Assembly (NCBI GenBank): GCA_001970855.1
Contig: LSSN01001759.1
Span: 1 to 11,288 of the forward strand
Source: Smittium culicis
Lineage: Eukaryota; Kickxellomycota; Harpellomycetes; Harpellales; Legeriomycetaceae
Direction of reading: 5' to 3'
Length of the DNA: 11,288 nucleotides
Position numbers and translations under genes: made by a program. The notes below the pieces were generated by a model, which worked only from the letters and a program-made list of their open reading frames with translations, did no database searches and had not been told where the DNA came from. Shown here one piece after another: positions 1 to 7,975 of the stretch (its first letter is position 1; each line of letters opens with the position of its first letter).

Positions 1-139
1 ATAGAAGATAGAAGATAGAAGATAGAAGATAGAAGATAGAAGATAGAAGATAGAAGATAGAAGATAGAAGATAGAAGATAGAAGATAGAAGATAGAAGAT
101 AGAAGATAGAAGATAGAAGATAGAAGATAGAAGATAGAA
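1..139. repeat. Heptamer tandem repeat (ATAGAAG)n, about 20 units
   Basis: The window opens with nearly 20 perfect head-to-tail copies of the 7-mer ATAGAAG. The pattern breaks at base 140, where A replaces the expected G, and unique AT-rich sequence follows. There is no variation between units, so the array is young or kept uniform by slippage. The + strand is purine-rich apart from one T per unit. The array touches the window edge, so its true length is unknown and it may be why the assembly stops here. It does not match the common telomere repeats TTAGG, TTAGGG or TTTAGGG. Confidence 0.97.
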
Positions 140-1335
140 ATCCGTATTTGTCATTAAAATAACATTTTTTTATTTATAAAATTCTAAAGTTAAAACATGA
201 AATACAAAGAAATTAAAAAATCAAAAATTTTATGTCTGATAAAATATAATAAATTAAAATATTATTCTAACAATTTTTTAACCCATTGTGAGGCTAAAAA
301 ACAGTCTACCTTTAGACGGGAAAGGCCCGAAAAATGGGCAAAGATTATAGAGTTGTGTATACTGTAAGTATAATTATAGTAGCGTTTGTATCAAAGTATA
401 GTTTTTTATTTTTCTTTTCAAGATCTTTATATTTAATTTCTAAGCCTCTTAGCATTATTATATTATTGTAGTACTTATATTATGCCTTAAATTCTGATAT
501 TATTTATTGTGCTACTTTTTTTATTTATTTGTCAAAATACTTATTCAATTTTATTCCTATAATAGTGCTAGTCTAAATTTATGTTTATATTTTTGTTTAA
601 ACTAAAGATGTAAATTGTCATCTTTTTATTTTATTCTATTATTATATATAGATCATATAACCTTTTATTCTGTTGATATAATTATAGTCATATTTATTTC
701 TTTTCTCGTTCCTTGTAACGATAAGTTCTACATAATAATATTTATTTCCTCTAAACATCATTGTATTTCGTTTTATTTCATTTTATAATTATATTTATTT
801 AAAAATACATCTTTTTATTTAGATGGGAGTGGATTTTATCTATTATCCTTAAGGAATTATACTCAAACTTTTTATGGCACTTTTTCTCTTTTTATAATTT
901 ATATTCAAATTCAAATACTTTTGGTTATTGTGATTTTTTTCAAGTGTACTTGTCATTAAATTAAGATCTTTAATATATTACATAACAATAATTAATTAGT
1001 GCAATACTAGTTATTATTTTGAATGCAGTTATTATTATTCTGTATAATACTAAATTAGAGCTTATCTCTTTAAAAAAGTTTGAAATCTTCCTCCTTAGAG
1101 TATATAAAACCATTCTAAACTCAAATAAAGTTTTATAAATAAGTATCTGTTAAAAGATTAAGCTTAGTAAGACTTTACTTATACCTTTATCTGAATAATT
1201 TAAAGTACATATTTTAATTAATAGTTTCAATTAAGAAAAAAGTAAAATAAATTTAGTTAGTGCTTAATTTCATTTAATTATAACTCGAGGTATATAGCTC
1301 AATTTTTTTTCAGAAGTTTATACATTTTTTGCATA
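140..1335. other. AT-rich stretch with no recognisable gene
   Basis: I see no coding region, RNA gene or convincing repeat copy here. Stop codons are dense in all frames. The one GC-richer spot is near 278-340: a TTAA followed by CCC, then GGGAAAGG and a small hairpin with stem GCCC (325-328) and GGGC (336-339). It might be the shortened remains of a family A element but is too short to call. The rest is A- and T-runs with no structure that I can support. Confidence 0.6.
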
Positions 1336-1530
1336 TGGGGGATTCTGAACGAAGAGAGCACTTTGTTTCAGTTTAAAAGGTATCTCGTTTTTTCTATGTA
1401 TACTTTTAGTTATGAAATTTTTATTTACAATAAAAAAGAAATGATTTTGCTCATTGGTCAACAATAATTTATACGATTTTAATCACTGTAACACCTTACA
1501 CCATAAATTGACTCCATAAAGAATCTCCCA
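1336..1530 (+). mobile_element. Family C MITE, copy C1 (TA-flanked, 195 bp)
   Basis: This is a short non-coding element with inverted ends: the left end reads TGGGGGATTC and the complement of the right end reads TGGGAGATTC, a single mismatch. It is flanked by TA on both sides (1334-1335 and 1531-1532), as expected for a target duplication of the Tc1/mariner/pogo group. Inside the left end the motif GAACGAAGAGAG recurs at 3879 in copy C2. The right half resembles copies C2 and C3, for example a shared AGAAATGATTTTGCTC-like block. Compared with C2 it lacks about 50 bp of the left-central part. It encodes no protein and would need a transposase supplied from elsewhere. The family is clear from self-comparison; the superfamily is inferred from the TA flanks. 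Confidence 0.75.
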
Positions 1531-2956
1531 TATTGACTTTTAGTCCCGATTTTACCCATAAAAATTTCTGGTTAGATGTTTTTTTCTTGACATCCATTTG
1601 TGGAGTTCTTAAATGTATAGCCCAAGCATCTTTCAGTCTATTTTTTTTTGCATTAATTTAATCATTTTTATTGGACAATTTAGATCACTATTTGTAACAG
1701 TTTTAATACAAATAAAAAAAAATACCTGGCGAATAAAATTTAAAAATTAAAAAGGATATAGGATTTTAGGTATTATTTTTGGAAAAAGTCTAAAATGAGA
1801 TAAAAATTTTACAAATTAAATAAAAAAAAGATTAGATGCTTTTTATAATGATGTAAATAATTTAGATTCATTTTTTCTAAAAAAAGTTTATATATAATAT
1901 TTAGTTCCTCTTTGAACCAATGGCCAGTGGGTATCAAGCTACATGAGCAGCGGAACAGGGTCGGCTGAAAAATGATTATTTATTATTATTTTTAATCGTT
2001 TAAATATTTTTTAATAGTTTTTTGCGTACTTCTAAAAATGTTTATAGGCACTGTGATACTAAAAATAAAAAAATAGTACCAGTTACTCTAAATTATTTGT
2101 ATTACGGTAAAAACTCAGAGTAAACAACAGGTATTTTTAAATAATTTTGGTTCAAATATCCTCTCAGATAGCAATTTGCCATTGTAAAAGTTTTTTAATG
2201 ATATAAATAGCTACCAAGGAACTAGCTACAAATAAAAAAAAAGCTAGAATCTAGAATTCTAAATATAATAAATTGGTTAATTTATTATTTTTTTAAACAA
2301 ATAAGTGAAATTTAATTCGCCAAGTACATGATTTAGTTTTCATGCTAGAAATTATATTTTTGCTCATTTTACGGCCACTTTACAACAGAACTGCGAATTG
2401 CCTTCTGAGAATGCAATTATCGATTTTTTTTTTTTAGTCACGGAATTTTATTGGTACGGTAACAATAATAGAAAATACCCGCTAAATAAACTAAAAAAAA
2501 TAGAAATTTGGTGCAAGGCATAAAAAAACTAATATTCTAGTACTAATAAATTCCTCTTCCGGTCCACCGGCTGCGAACCTAAAGGGAAATGGGATCAATC
2601 TACCAACCGAAAGATCCACCCAGGCATTGCTTCAAGTAGGCTGAATGACTGAAGTTTCAAGCAGTCATGGAATTAAGCTCATTCCAACTAAAGAGTGCAA
2701 TTGACAATAGGCCAGACTATTTGCAAAGTAAATAGCCAATTCGCAAATAAAATTTACTTAAACTTGCAAATTTAATTTAATTAGCCTATTAAATCGCTTT
2801 AGTAAAAATGATATACGCTTCAAACAACAAATCAACATTTTTTCGATTTAAAATTCATAATGTTGCCTTCTTATAGGGTAACCACCTTAAGGTATTACGA
2901 TATTAGAGATTTTACTGTAATACTGTTAAAATTAAAAACATTTAATTATATTTACT
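1531..2956. other. AT-rich stretch with two GC-richer islands, no gene
   Basis: No coding region was found. Two short stretches differ in base content from their surroundings: about 1908-1970 and about 2551-2660. Both begin with TTCCTCTT. The second contains the inverted repeat CCGGT-CC-ACCGG (2559-2570) and a 39-codon open stretch on the + strand that matches no family I know. Other small symmetric sites are CTAGCT/AGCTAG (2222-2227 and 2242-2247, with an A-rich loop) and the palindrome ACCTTAAGGT (2884-2893). Neither island matches a tRNA: no acceptor stem pairs and no T-loop consensus is present. The remainder is featureless AT-rich DNA. Confidence 0.55.
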
Positions 2957-3348
2957 TGCGAGAATATTTAGAGTATCGGAACTTTTTACATTATGCTATT
3001 CCTACTCGTAAGTGTTGCATTTATTTAAGTTTTGGTTAGAAATTACCATCGAAAGGTTTATCTGATACAACTAATAACTTTACTTAAGTGAATTAACCAA
3101 TCGTAATTCTAAGAAAATTGGCTCTGCTTCCCTCAGCCCTTTCAGGAGCGGTTGAATTGTTCTGAGCTATGAAAATCATCCAACCATATCATGATTAGAT
3201 AAATTAACATAAAATTACACTAATTTATATGCTGTTGTCAAAAATAAAATCAATTATAAATAGCTTTCAACTGGCATGTCCAATTATGTATATTTTTTTA
3301 TAAATAAACTTAAGAGTGTTGGCTACGGAAAGGCTAAAGAGTATCTCA
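2957..3348 (+). mobile_element. Family B MITE, copy B1, interrupted by a family A element
   Basis: The left part (2957-3132) aligns along its length with copy B2: a TGCGAGAATATTT start, then CGGAACTTT, then CTGATACAACTAATA, then a CTTCC block near the right end. The final piece of the family, AAGAATATCCCA in B2, is missing at that point. It reappears as AGAGTATCTCA at 3338-3348, after a family A element. Subtracting that element (197 bp) and one 4-bp target duplication leaves 191 bp, exactly the length of B2 and B3. The right end abuts TA at 3349-3350, which is also the left flank of B2. No protein is encoded. Confidence 0.75.
3137..3333 (+). mobile_element. Family A (piggyBac-like) MITE, copy A1, nested in B1
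   Basis: It starts CCCTTTCAGGAGCGGTTGA and ends GAGTGTTGGCTACGGAAAGG. It aligns over its whole length with copy A5, for example TCCAACCA after the left end and TCCAATTATGT before the right end. The flanking tetramers TCAG (3133-3136) and CTAA (3334-3337) are read as two decayed copies of a TTAA target site. At 197 bp it is slightly longer than the usual 188. It lies inside a family B element and so is younger than that copy. Family membership is seen directly; piggyBac origin is inferred from the TTAA site and CCC/GGG tips seen in better-preserved copies. Confidence 0.8.
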
Positions 3349-3350
3349 TA

Positions 3351-3541
3351 TGGGAGATTATTTCAAGGAGCGGAACTTTACTTATTAAGTTTACCCTATT
3401 GAGCAATATCACTTTTATTTTTAAACATTTTTAGAAAAATTATCGATTGAATTTTCTGATACAACCAATACCTTTGCCTAAAAAAAGTAAGCAAATAAAA
3501 TTTCTTAGATAAAAAGTTCCGCTTCCTTCAAGAATATCCCA
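3351..3541 (+). mobile_element. Family B MITE, copy B2 (191 bp, best inverted ends)
   Basis: This is the best-preserved family B copy. The left end, TGGGAGATTATTTCAAGG followed by AGCGGAACTTT, matches the complement of the right end, TGGGATATTCTTGAAGG followed by AAGCGGAACTTT, at about 23 of 29 positions without gaps, including a 10-base block GCGGAACTTT. The left flank is TA, shared with B1. The right flank is TT before TA. The interior has no open frame. A TA target and a TGGGA tip suggest mobilisation by a Tc1/mariner/pogo-type transposase, but that assignment is an inference. Confidence 0.85.
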
Positions 3542-3545
3542 TTTA

Positions 3546-3751
3546 TGGGGGATTCTTTATAGGTGTGGATAATTTTCTATTAAATCTTTCCTTAGCTTTA
3601 AATTTTATTTGGGATTTAAATTATAGTATGAATTCACTAATAAATTGATTTAATAGTTTAGCCAATAATTCCACCTAATTATTATTAAAAACTAAAATTC
3701 CATGGAAAAAAGTTTATCGCTCTAAGTACCTTCCATATTCTTAGAGGGGCA
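3546..3751 (+). mobile_element. Family D MITE, copy D1
   Basis: It begins TGGGGGATTCTTTATAGG directly after TTTA, giving it the same tip as families B and C. From about 3585 to 3745 it aligns with D2 through blocks such as TTAGCTTTAAATTTTATTTGGG, ACTAATAAATTGATTTAATA and AAAATTCCATGG. The right end (ACCTTCCATATTCTTAGAGG) is only loosely inverted relative to the left, so the right boundary is approximate. No protein is encoded. It sits immediately beside B2 with only a few bases between. Confidence 0.55.
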
Positions 3752-3868
3752 TTGGATGTATAAAGCTAACTAGTAATAGATAAAATGAAACGTGTGCAGA
3801 ATAAATCTGTTTAAAGCGCAAGTATATTTTCTTCAAGGGAGATAGTTTTTATTGTGTTACAATCTACT

Positions 3869-4115
3869 TGTGAGACTCTGAACGAAGAGAGAGCTTTATT
3901 TCAGTTATAATTTTACTGACTTTAGCATTTAAAGATTGTAAACATTATTGGCGGAATTTAAAATGCATTTCATTTTTTCTACTTATTCGTTTAATTCTGT
4001 TATCTTCATTTGCTAAAAAAAAGAAATGACATTGCTCTTTGTCTTGATTTTTATTTAATTTTATACATTGTAATACTTTAAACTATAAAATGGCTCCTTC
4101 ATAAAGAACCTCCCA
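3869..4115 (+). mobile_element. Family C MITE, copy C2 (247 bp, longest copy)
   Basis: The left end reads TGTGAGACTCTGAACGAAGAG and the right end reads CCTTCATAAAGAACCTCCCA, so the tips are inverted as TG(T/G)GAG... The GAACGAAGAGAG motif, the TTTCAGTT block, the AAAAAAGAAATGA block and the right end are shared with C1. A segment of about 50 bp after TTTCAGTT, ending near GGCGGAATTTAAAATGC, is present here but missing in C1. The flanks (CT left, TT right) are not intact TA, which I read as decay. No coding capacity. Confidence 0.75.
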
Positions 4116-4273
4116 TTTTATAAGTAATATTTAATTAAATTAGCATAATGATGCCATTTTAGACGCTAATTCTGTTTAATCGCGATAAACTAATGTAATC
4201 AAAAGTTCTATTATGGAATTTATAAAAAATAGTAATAATTGAAATTCCATCCATCCAATATGTATGAAAATAG

Positions 4274-4427
4274 CTTTTTCTTGGCTTCAAATTTTATTTG
4301 GGGGTTGAATTTAACAAGAGTATACTAACGAATATATTGAATATTTTATCCAAAAACTTTAATAATTAGTATTTTCAATTAAAATTCCAGGGATAAAGAT
4401 TTCTTATTATCCTATGAATCTTCTAAG
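4274..4427 (+). mobile_element. Family D MITE, copy D2 (partial or decayed left end)
   Basis: It aligns with D1 from CTTTTTCTTGGCTTCAAATT onward, through ATTTTATTTGGG, a TATACTAACGAATATATTGA block and AAAATTCCAGGG, to a right end TCCTATGAATCTTCTAAG. The left third upstream of 4274 does not align convincingly with D1, so either that end is lost or the sequence has diverged too far. The limits given are those of the visible match, not of a defined element. Confidence 0.5.
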
Positions 4428-4472
4428 TGTAGCGATCTTGCAACTTTGTTAGAGTATACTATAATTTATAAG

Positions 4473-4663
4473 CGGGAGATTATTTCGAGGTGCGGAACCT
4501 TTCCTATTTAAAATTTCCTACTCATTGACTTTTCTCATACATTTAAATCTTTTTAGAATAAATCATCCTATGAATTTTATGATATAGCCAATAGCATTGC
4601 CTGATTTGCATAGTCAAATAGAATTTCTAAGAAATAAGTTCCTTTTCTCCTAAGAATATCCCA
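4473..4663 (+). mobile_element. Family B MITE, copy B3 (191 bp)
   Basis: It starts CGGGAGATTATTTCGAGG with GCGGAACCTTT following, and ends TTCCTTTTCTCCTAAGAATATCCCA across the last 25 bases. The shared interior includes ACATTTAAATCTTTTTAGAA and a GCCAATAGCATTGCCTGA block that matches CCAATACCTTTGCCTAA in B2. Its length equals B2 exactly. The flanks are AG on both sides in place of the expected TA. No open frame of note. Confidence 0.8.
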
Positions 4664-4840
4664 AGTGCGTAAAATTATTTGTAAATTTAATTCTAGTCGA
4701 ACTAATTTGACTAATAAATCAAAAATGTTATCCAATAATTTGAGCCGTGACATTAGCTAACAAATAATATATTAGATTTAATAAGTATACAGCTCATATA
4801 ATTAATCATTTGCCGAATGATACAAATTTTGGTTTTTATT

Positions 4841-5028
4841 CCCTTTCAGGGGAGGTTGACTGTTTTTGATCTATAATACATCAAAAATTAGATGCAACAT
4901 AAAAAAATTTAATTCCAAGACTAAAACAATTGTTGGTATATGCTATCGTAACTGCAAATAATAAATTTACTTTTAATCCATAAACGAATCAAAAAATTCA
5001 CACGTTTATAGAGCGTTGGACGGCAGGA
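4841..5028 (+). mobile_element. Family A (piggyBac-like) MITE, copy A2 (188 bp)
   Basis: The left end is CCCTTTCAGGGGAGGTTGAC and the right end is GAGCGTTGGACGGCAGGA. The right flank is an intact TTAA (5029-5032); the left flank TATT (4837-4840) is a decayed one. The interior carries the best-kept block of the family, GCAAATAATAAATTTACTTT from 4954, identical to that in A3 over about 20 bases, followed by CATAAACGAATCAA. It is 188 bp, the typical length of the family, and is non-coding. Confidence 0.85.
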
Positions 5029-6038
5029 TTAAAATGAATAGTTTGATTTAAGCTGCTATTACTTGTTAGGTCTAAAATTTTAAAATTGGTGTGTTTTAGG
5101 ACATAAAATTAGTAAAGCCATTAGTGATTAGCTTAATTATCGAAAAAATGATCTTCATACCAAATATAATTATGCTTATTTTGCGATAGAGCTAAAATTG
5201 ATAAAGCTTATTAAAAGTAAAACATGAGTCAGCTTTAATTTTCGCCGTTTTTTTTCGTGTGTCCAAGTAACCAAATCTGTGTAATAAAGAAAAATATATT
5301 CACCAGTATTTTTGTAATTTTATTAGAGCTGTACTTGTACAACATTTAATTTATTTATATTACAGTGCTATTTTTTTATCTTACTTTCGATTCGATAGTA
5401 AGGATTGGTCTACTAATAAACCAAACATCTTGAGAATTTTAAAATTTTCTCAATTCCTTGATTGCTAAGTAAATAATAATAGATGATCATATATCTGGAA
5501 TGATATAGTAATTATTTTTTAATTAAATTTAGAACTCATAATTTTATTTATTTTCGATTATTTCTTACAAATTTATTAATAATGTTAACTTTGATGGTTC
5601 AATTAAAAATTAATTTTGATTTTAGACGCAAATTTTAAGCTGAGGACAAAAAAGTTATATATTATAGTTAAAATCTAAATATTATAATATTACGAATATT
5701 TGTCTTAATAAGAAATAGATTACATACTTTGTATTTTTTGGAACTATTATGCTTAAAATTTTTTTATATTTTAGACTAAGGATTGAAATAATATAAACTT
5801 TGCTTCTTTTGATATTGGGTTCGGAATTTAGACTATAAAGGTCTTTAAGGGCAAATTTCTCTAGTTAATTAGATTTTTAAAAATATCCTATACTCAAATT
5901 ATATAATTCAATAAAAAGATTATATCGATAAAACTCTATCTAAAACTATAATTTACTGATAGCTAAATATTGTACAAATTCAAAAAAAAAATTTTTTTTA
6001 TATCAAACAATTTTTTGGCTAGGTGTTATTTTTCTTTA

Positions 6039-6058
6039 CACTACATCGGTTTGTAGTG
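6039..6058. repeat. Perfect 7-bp hairpin with 6-base loop
   Basis: CACTACA (6039-6045) pairs exactly with TGTAGTG (6052-6058) across the loop TCGGTT. It stands out because it is GC-richer than its surroundings and lies just before the 30-bp tandem repeat. No T-run follows, so it does not look like a terminator, and I cannot assign it a role. Confidence 0.6.
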
Positions 6059-6073
6059 AGTATATAGTATATC

Positions 6074-6140
6074 AGAATTAATGCAATTGTATTTATTTAT
6101 TTTAGAATCAATACAATTGTATTTTAAAATATTAGAATTA
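6074..6140 (+). repeat. Short 30-bp tandem repeat, about 2.2 units
   Basis: Units begin at 6074, 6104 and 6134 with AGAATTA, AGAATCA and AGAATTA. The first two also share AAT(G/A)CAATTGTATTT. The third is only a stub before the sequence changes to GGGGTAGG. The constant 30-base spacing supports a genuine local duplication and not chance AT-richness. Confidence 0.7.
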
Positions 6141-7090
6141 GGGGTAGGTTAATTTTAAAAATTAAAAAGTATTAAATAATGCGATTATTCCAATTCAGAA
6201 AGTATAGCATTTGAAACGCAGCATGTATCTAATAATTATTAATACATCAATTGAAATTAGATGGATAATTTAAGCTTGTGCTATGATTATAATTTTTTGA
6301 ACTAATCGCGCCACCTTGAAATATTAGTAGAATTGAAAATATTTTAAAAAATGTTTTATACTTTATAAATTTTGGATTATGGTTATAAAGTATTAGTTGC
6401 TCGGTGAAATAAGCAATCTTAGCAGTTTATTTTTGGTTAATTATATAGAACCATTTATAAATGTATAACTGCCCAGTGGATTAGAAGAAGGAAATAAATT
6501 AGACCTCAAAGAATTAGGTAAAAAAAATTATTTTTGGTAAACTGAGTATCAATAAACGAAACACTTAGAAAAGAATAGTCACTTTAGATAATTTGTAGTG
6601 TACCAGTTTGAAATTTCAGGGGCAATGATATAAGTTAAATATTATATACCGATTCGCTAGAGATATTTATGTAAACTAGTCCATTGAAATAAATTTGTAA
6701 CCAGTCAATAAGAAAATAGAAATTTTATTAATATTATTTGCTCAATGATAAAGGCTCTAATATTGTAAACTCAAAAATGGCTTATTTTGCGTGAAATAGA
6801 TAAAGTTTAGTCATATTTATAATTTCTTATAAAAATAATTGTCTATATCAATATTAAAATGCGTCCTTATTTCACATGTAGTCAATAATTTAGAAATTTA
6901 GAAAAAAAAATAAAATAATATTCGTTGATTAAGCTTTCAAGGGTTTTTTACTCGATATTAACATTTAAAAGCATTAAATTACTAAATCATTTCAGAGATA
7001 TTTTTCTTGATAGAATGAAGTTTATTTAGATAGACTATTTAAATAATTATTAATTATAAGTAAAAGATAAAAGGCTAAAAATTATTTATA

Positions 7091-7278
7091 GCCCCATCAC
7101 GGACATAGCCTTTGTTTGATCTACCAAATAAAGTCAAATGTTTTCAATTAAAATACTTTAATTCTGATGCCTTTAGAATTATTGGTTTATTGTAATATAG
7201 CGGCAAATAATAAATTTACTTTTAAATCATAAATGAATCATAAAATTGATTTTTTTAATGAGCGTTAAAAGGGAAAGG
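7091..7278 (+). mobile_element. Family A (piggyBac-like) MITE, copy A3 (188 bp)
   Basis: It starts GCCCCATCACGGACATAGCC and ends GAGCGTTAAAAGGGAAAGG. With A8 it defines a subtype marked by TTTGATCTACCAAATAAAG and TCAATTAAAATACTTTAATT. It also has the conserved GCAAATAATAAATTTACTTT block (from 7203) followed by AAATCATAAATGAATC. The flanks TATA and AATA are decayed TTAA sites. It is the first of four copies in the same direction within about 900 bp. Confidence 0.85.
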
Positions 7279-7334
7279 AATATTACAAAAATTTTCAAAA
7301 AGTAGTAAATAGCACTTTATAATGGGATGACTTG

Positions 7335-7523
7335 CTCTTTGCTGGAAGGTAGTATGTTTTTGATCGACAAATTACGACCGTCTGTATCCAATAAAAATAA
7401 TCCAATTCCGAATCTAAAATAATATCGGGTTTTGTAGTATAATAGATACTAATATATTTACTCATAAATCATTAGCAGGATATTAAATTCATTTTTTATA
7501 AAGATTGTTTGTAAGGTGAGCGG
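7335..7523 (+). mobile_element. Family A (piggyBac-like) MITE, copy A4 (189 bp)
   Basis: It starts CTCTTTGCTGGAAGGTAGTA and ends GTTTGTAAGGTGAGCGG. Recognisable shared blocks are TTTTTGATCGACAAATT near the left, and TATATTTACTCATAAATCATTAG with TTCATTTTTTATAAAGATTGTTTG near the right. The flanks CTTG and TAAA are mutated TTAA sites. More decayed than A2 or A3, but it aligns end to end. Confidence 0.72.
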
Positions 7524-7569
7524 TAAAATTTTACAAAATATTGGGTTTATTATTTAGCCACTAGTTTAT

Positions 7570-7759
7570 CCCTTTCAGCTGCGGTTGGCTTTTTTTGAAC
7601 TGTCAAATTTATCCAACCAAACGACAACTGATAAATCAATATAGAATTTTAATGATTTATTTGCTATTAATTCCAGAGTGTCCAATAACTAATGATTTAA
7701 AATAAGTTTATCCAATTATGTTTTTTAATCAAGTAAAGATTGTTGGCGCCTTGAAAATG
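7570..7759 (+). mobile_element. Family A (piggyBac-like) MITE, copy A5 (190 bp)
   Basis: It starts CCCTTTCAGCTGCGGTTGGC and ends GATTGTTGGCGCCTTGAAAATG, followed by an intact TTAA (7760-7763); the left flank is TTAT. It belongs to the same subtype as A1: both have a GCGGTTG left end, TCCAACCA, a TGATAAAT/AGATAAAT block and TCCAATTATGT. Similarity to A1 runs through the entire length. Confidence 0.82.
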
Positions 7760-7783
7760 TTAAAACTAAAAAATTTTAAAGCT

Positions 7784-7975
7784 ACTTTAAAGACGCGGTC
7801 GACTTTTTTTGAACTGAAAAGATAGGTCAACCATATTCATAATAGGTAATTTTATTCACAACAGCAAATTATTTATTGGCGATGAAATAATTAACATATA
7901 ATAATAAATTTCTCCTAAACTTTATAATCGATTACGATATTTAAAAAAGTTAATAGGCATTTAACCAGCAAAGAT
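7784..7975 (+). mobile_element. Family A (piggyBac-like) MITE, copy A6 (about 192 bp, decayed)
   Basis: The left portion, ACGCGGTCGACTTTTTTTGAACTG (24 bases from 7793), closely matches A5's left end. The central AACAGCAAATTATTTATTGG and AATAATAAATTTCTCC segments, and a right end GGCATTTAACCAGCAAAGAT, line up with the family at the expected spacing. The tips are badly eroded, so both boundaries are inferred from alignment. It follows A5 after about 20 bases. Confidence 0.62.

Larger units (their letters stand above)
5029..7090. other. AT-rich stretch without genes or clear MITE copies
   Basis: I find no coding region and no copy of families A to D that I can defend. A weak likeness to family A exists near 5395-5480 (GGTCTACTAATAAA and a later AAGTAAATAATAATAG). 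GCTTATTTTGCG occurs near both 5173 and 6779. The supported structures are an A10T8 run at 5982-5999, a hairpin at 6039-6058 and a 30-bp tandem repeat at 6074-6140, listed separately. The region could be old element debris or unique intergenic DNA; the sequence alone does not say which. Confidence 0.5.

Noticed and set aside
1..139. A telomere at the left end
   Set aside because: The unit ATAGAAG, or CTTCTAT on the other strand, lacks the G-run typical of telomere repeats; a satellite or microsatellite is the simpler reading.
2551..2661. A tRNA gene or tRNA-derived SINE in the GC-richer island
   Set aside because: Neither strand shows a paired acceptor stem, an A-box or a clean GGTTCGANTCC B-box; the nearest match, GGTTCGCAGCC on the minus strand, lacks the needed partner sequence.
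5395..5560. A further decayed family A copy (GGTCTACTAATAAA, AAGTAAATAATAATAG)
   Set aside because: The shared words are short and AT-rich and neither end nor a TTAA pair could be placed at the right spacing.
6655..6815. A further inverted family A copy (ATTATTTGCTC, GGCTTATTTTGCGTG)
   Set aside because: Only scattered short matches are present and the expected conserved blocks do not appear in the right order.
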